Assembly: GCF_963966145.1 (NCBI RefSeq)
Contig: NC_091048.1
Location: forward strand, 26,288,001 to 26,352,000
Source: Tenebrio molitor
Taxonomy: Eukaryota; Arthropoda; Insecta; Coleoptera; Tenebrionidae
DNA length: 64,000 nucleotides
Direction of reading: 5' to 3'
Shown: positions 63,526 through 64,000 of the stretch, one piece after another
How positions within the stretch are numbered: position 1 is the first letter of the stretch
Layout of the letters: every line of letters begins with the position of its first letter
Made by a program: the position numbers and the translations under genes
Notes under the pieces: generated by a model
Told to the model about the DNA's origin: nothing
Seen by the model: only the letters and a program-made list of their open reading frames with translations
Databases searched by the model: none

Positions 63526-63722
63526 CTAAAAAAACAAAAGAAAATCTCCTGTTCAAATACAATTTTTTGCCCTAACTAAACAAATTTGTAAAATGTTGCC
63601 AGGCTTCTGGAATTTTTGATTATCAAATATTTATTTCATCTTTCGAAGATTTAAGATTTAGATTTTAATTGCGCTGTACTTTATTCTACCGATCAGACAT
63701 TATTTATTTTCTTTAAAGTATA

Positions 63723-63878
63723 TTTTTTCCTGGTAGGCGGTTGCGCGCGCCATTTACGATATCCTGCAACGAAATGCGACCTCCCTATTGGTTAGTGGCA
63801 TAAAGTAACCAATAGGGAGGTCGCATTTCGTTGCAGGATTTCGTAAATATCGTGCGCAACCGCCTACAAGGAAAAAAA
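63723..63878. repeat. Near-perfect hairpin, ~72-bp arms, 11-bp loop
   Basis: 63723-63794 and 63806-63878 pair almost completely (for example ATCCTGCAACGAAATGCGAC and ACCTCCCTATTGGTTA); loop GTGGCATAAAG. The arms are GC-richer than the surroundings and few mismatches exist, so it is young or maintained. Probably a snap-back MITE. Confidence 0.9.
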
Positions 63879-64000
63879 TACACTATAGGCTTTAATTTCT
63901 TACACAGTTGTGAGGTTTTAAATTGATTCGATGATTTAAAAATCGAGAAGTGACAACAAGATTTTGTTAAAGTTGCTGCAATCGCAATTTAACATATATT

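Overview
The window is eukaryotic nuclear DNA, AT-rich, with split genes, GT-AG introns and very many small transposon remnants. The three recognisable genes are insect-type: a dual-specificity cyclic-nucleotide phosphodiesterase of the Pde11 type, a lysyl oxidase with two SRCR domains, and a G-protein-coupled receptor kinase of the Gprk2 (GRK4/5/6) type. The best guess is an insect, possibly a beetle; the order is inference from repeat style only. No rRNA, CRISPR array, operon or bacterial-style feature is present.

Layout. 1-3300 holds mobile-element remnants and nested inverted repeats. 3358-35624 (minus) is Pde11: nine coding exons were placed by splice sites and reading phase, giving about 845 codons from an N-terminal region through GAF-A, GAF-B and the HD-type catalytic domain. 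The C-terminal exon was not found and probably lies left of the window. Intron 6 (4159-18421) has taken up a 10.9 kb element (6815-17686) with about 1.4 kb terminal inverted repeats, AG/CT ends and a near-perfect 6-bp target duplication, resembling a gutted Maverick/Polinton. It holds decayed coding remnants, one of them tyrosine-recombinase-like. Intron 1 (24768-35069) carries Tc1/mariner-like elements and a GC-richer core. 35625-39468 is intergenic and contains eight tandem copies of a ~196 bp repeat.

39469-49574 (minus) is a complete six-exon lysyl oxidase-like gene (502 aa; signal peptide, two SRCR domains, LOX domain with copper histidines and the quinone-cofactor Lys/Tyr pair). Its first intron holds an ORF1-only LINE copy with a 13-bp target duplication. 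50828 to beyond 60533 (minus) is Gprk2: five exons cover most of the kinase domain and the C-terminus, while the RGS and N-terminal exons are missing and must lie to the right. A dimeric tandem array (61150-61955), an unidentified spliced-looking exon (63261-63525) and a near-perfect 72-bp-arm hairpin (63723-63878) end the window.

All three genes read leftward with separate jobs: cyclic-nucleotide breakdown, extracellular-matrix cross-linking, and receptor desensitisation. Nothing in the sequence suggests co-regulation.

The most striking unexplained signal is a set of about twelve scattered hairpins. They share conserved outer flanks (AATAGTTATTT-like on one side, ACAAC then a T-run on the other) and a CpG-rich loop, but each locus has its own arm sequence, matched only to its own partner arm. 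One copy is a clean ~545 bp insertion, seen by comparing the two arms of the large element. This looks like a mobile-element family with a hypervariable, self-complementary terminal hairpin.
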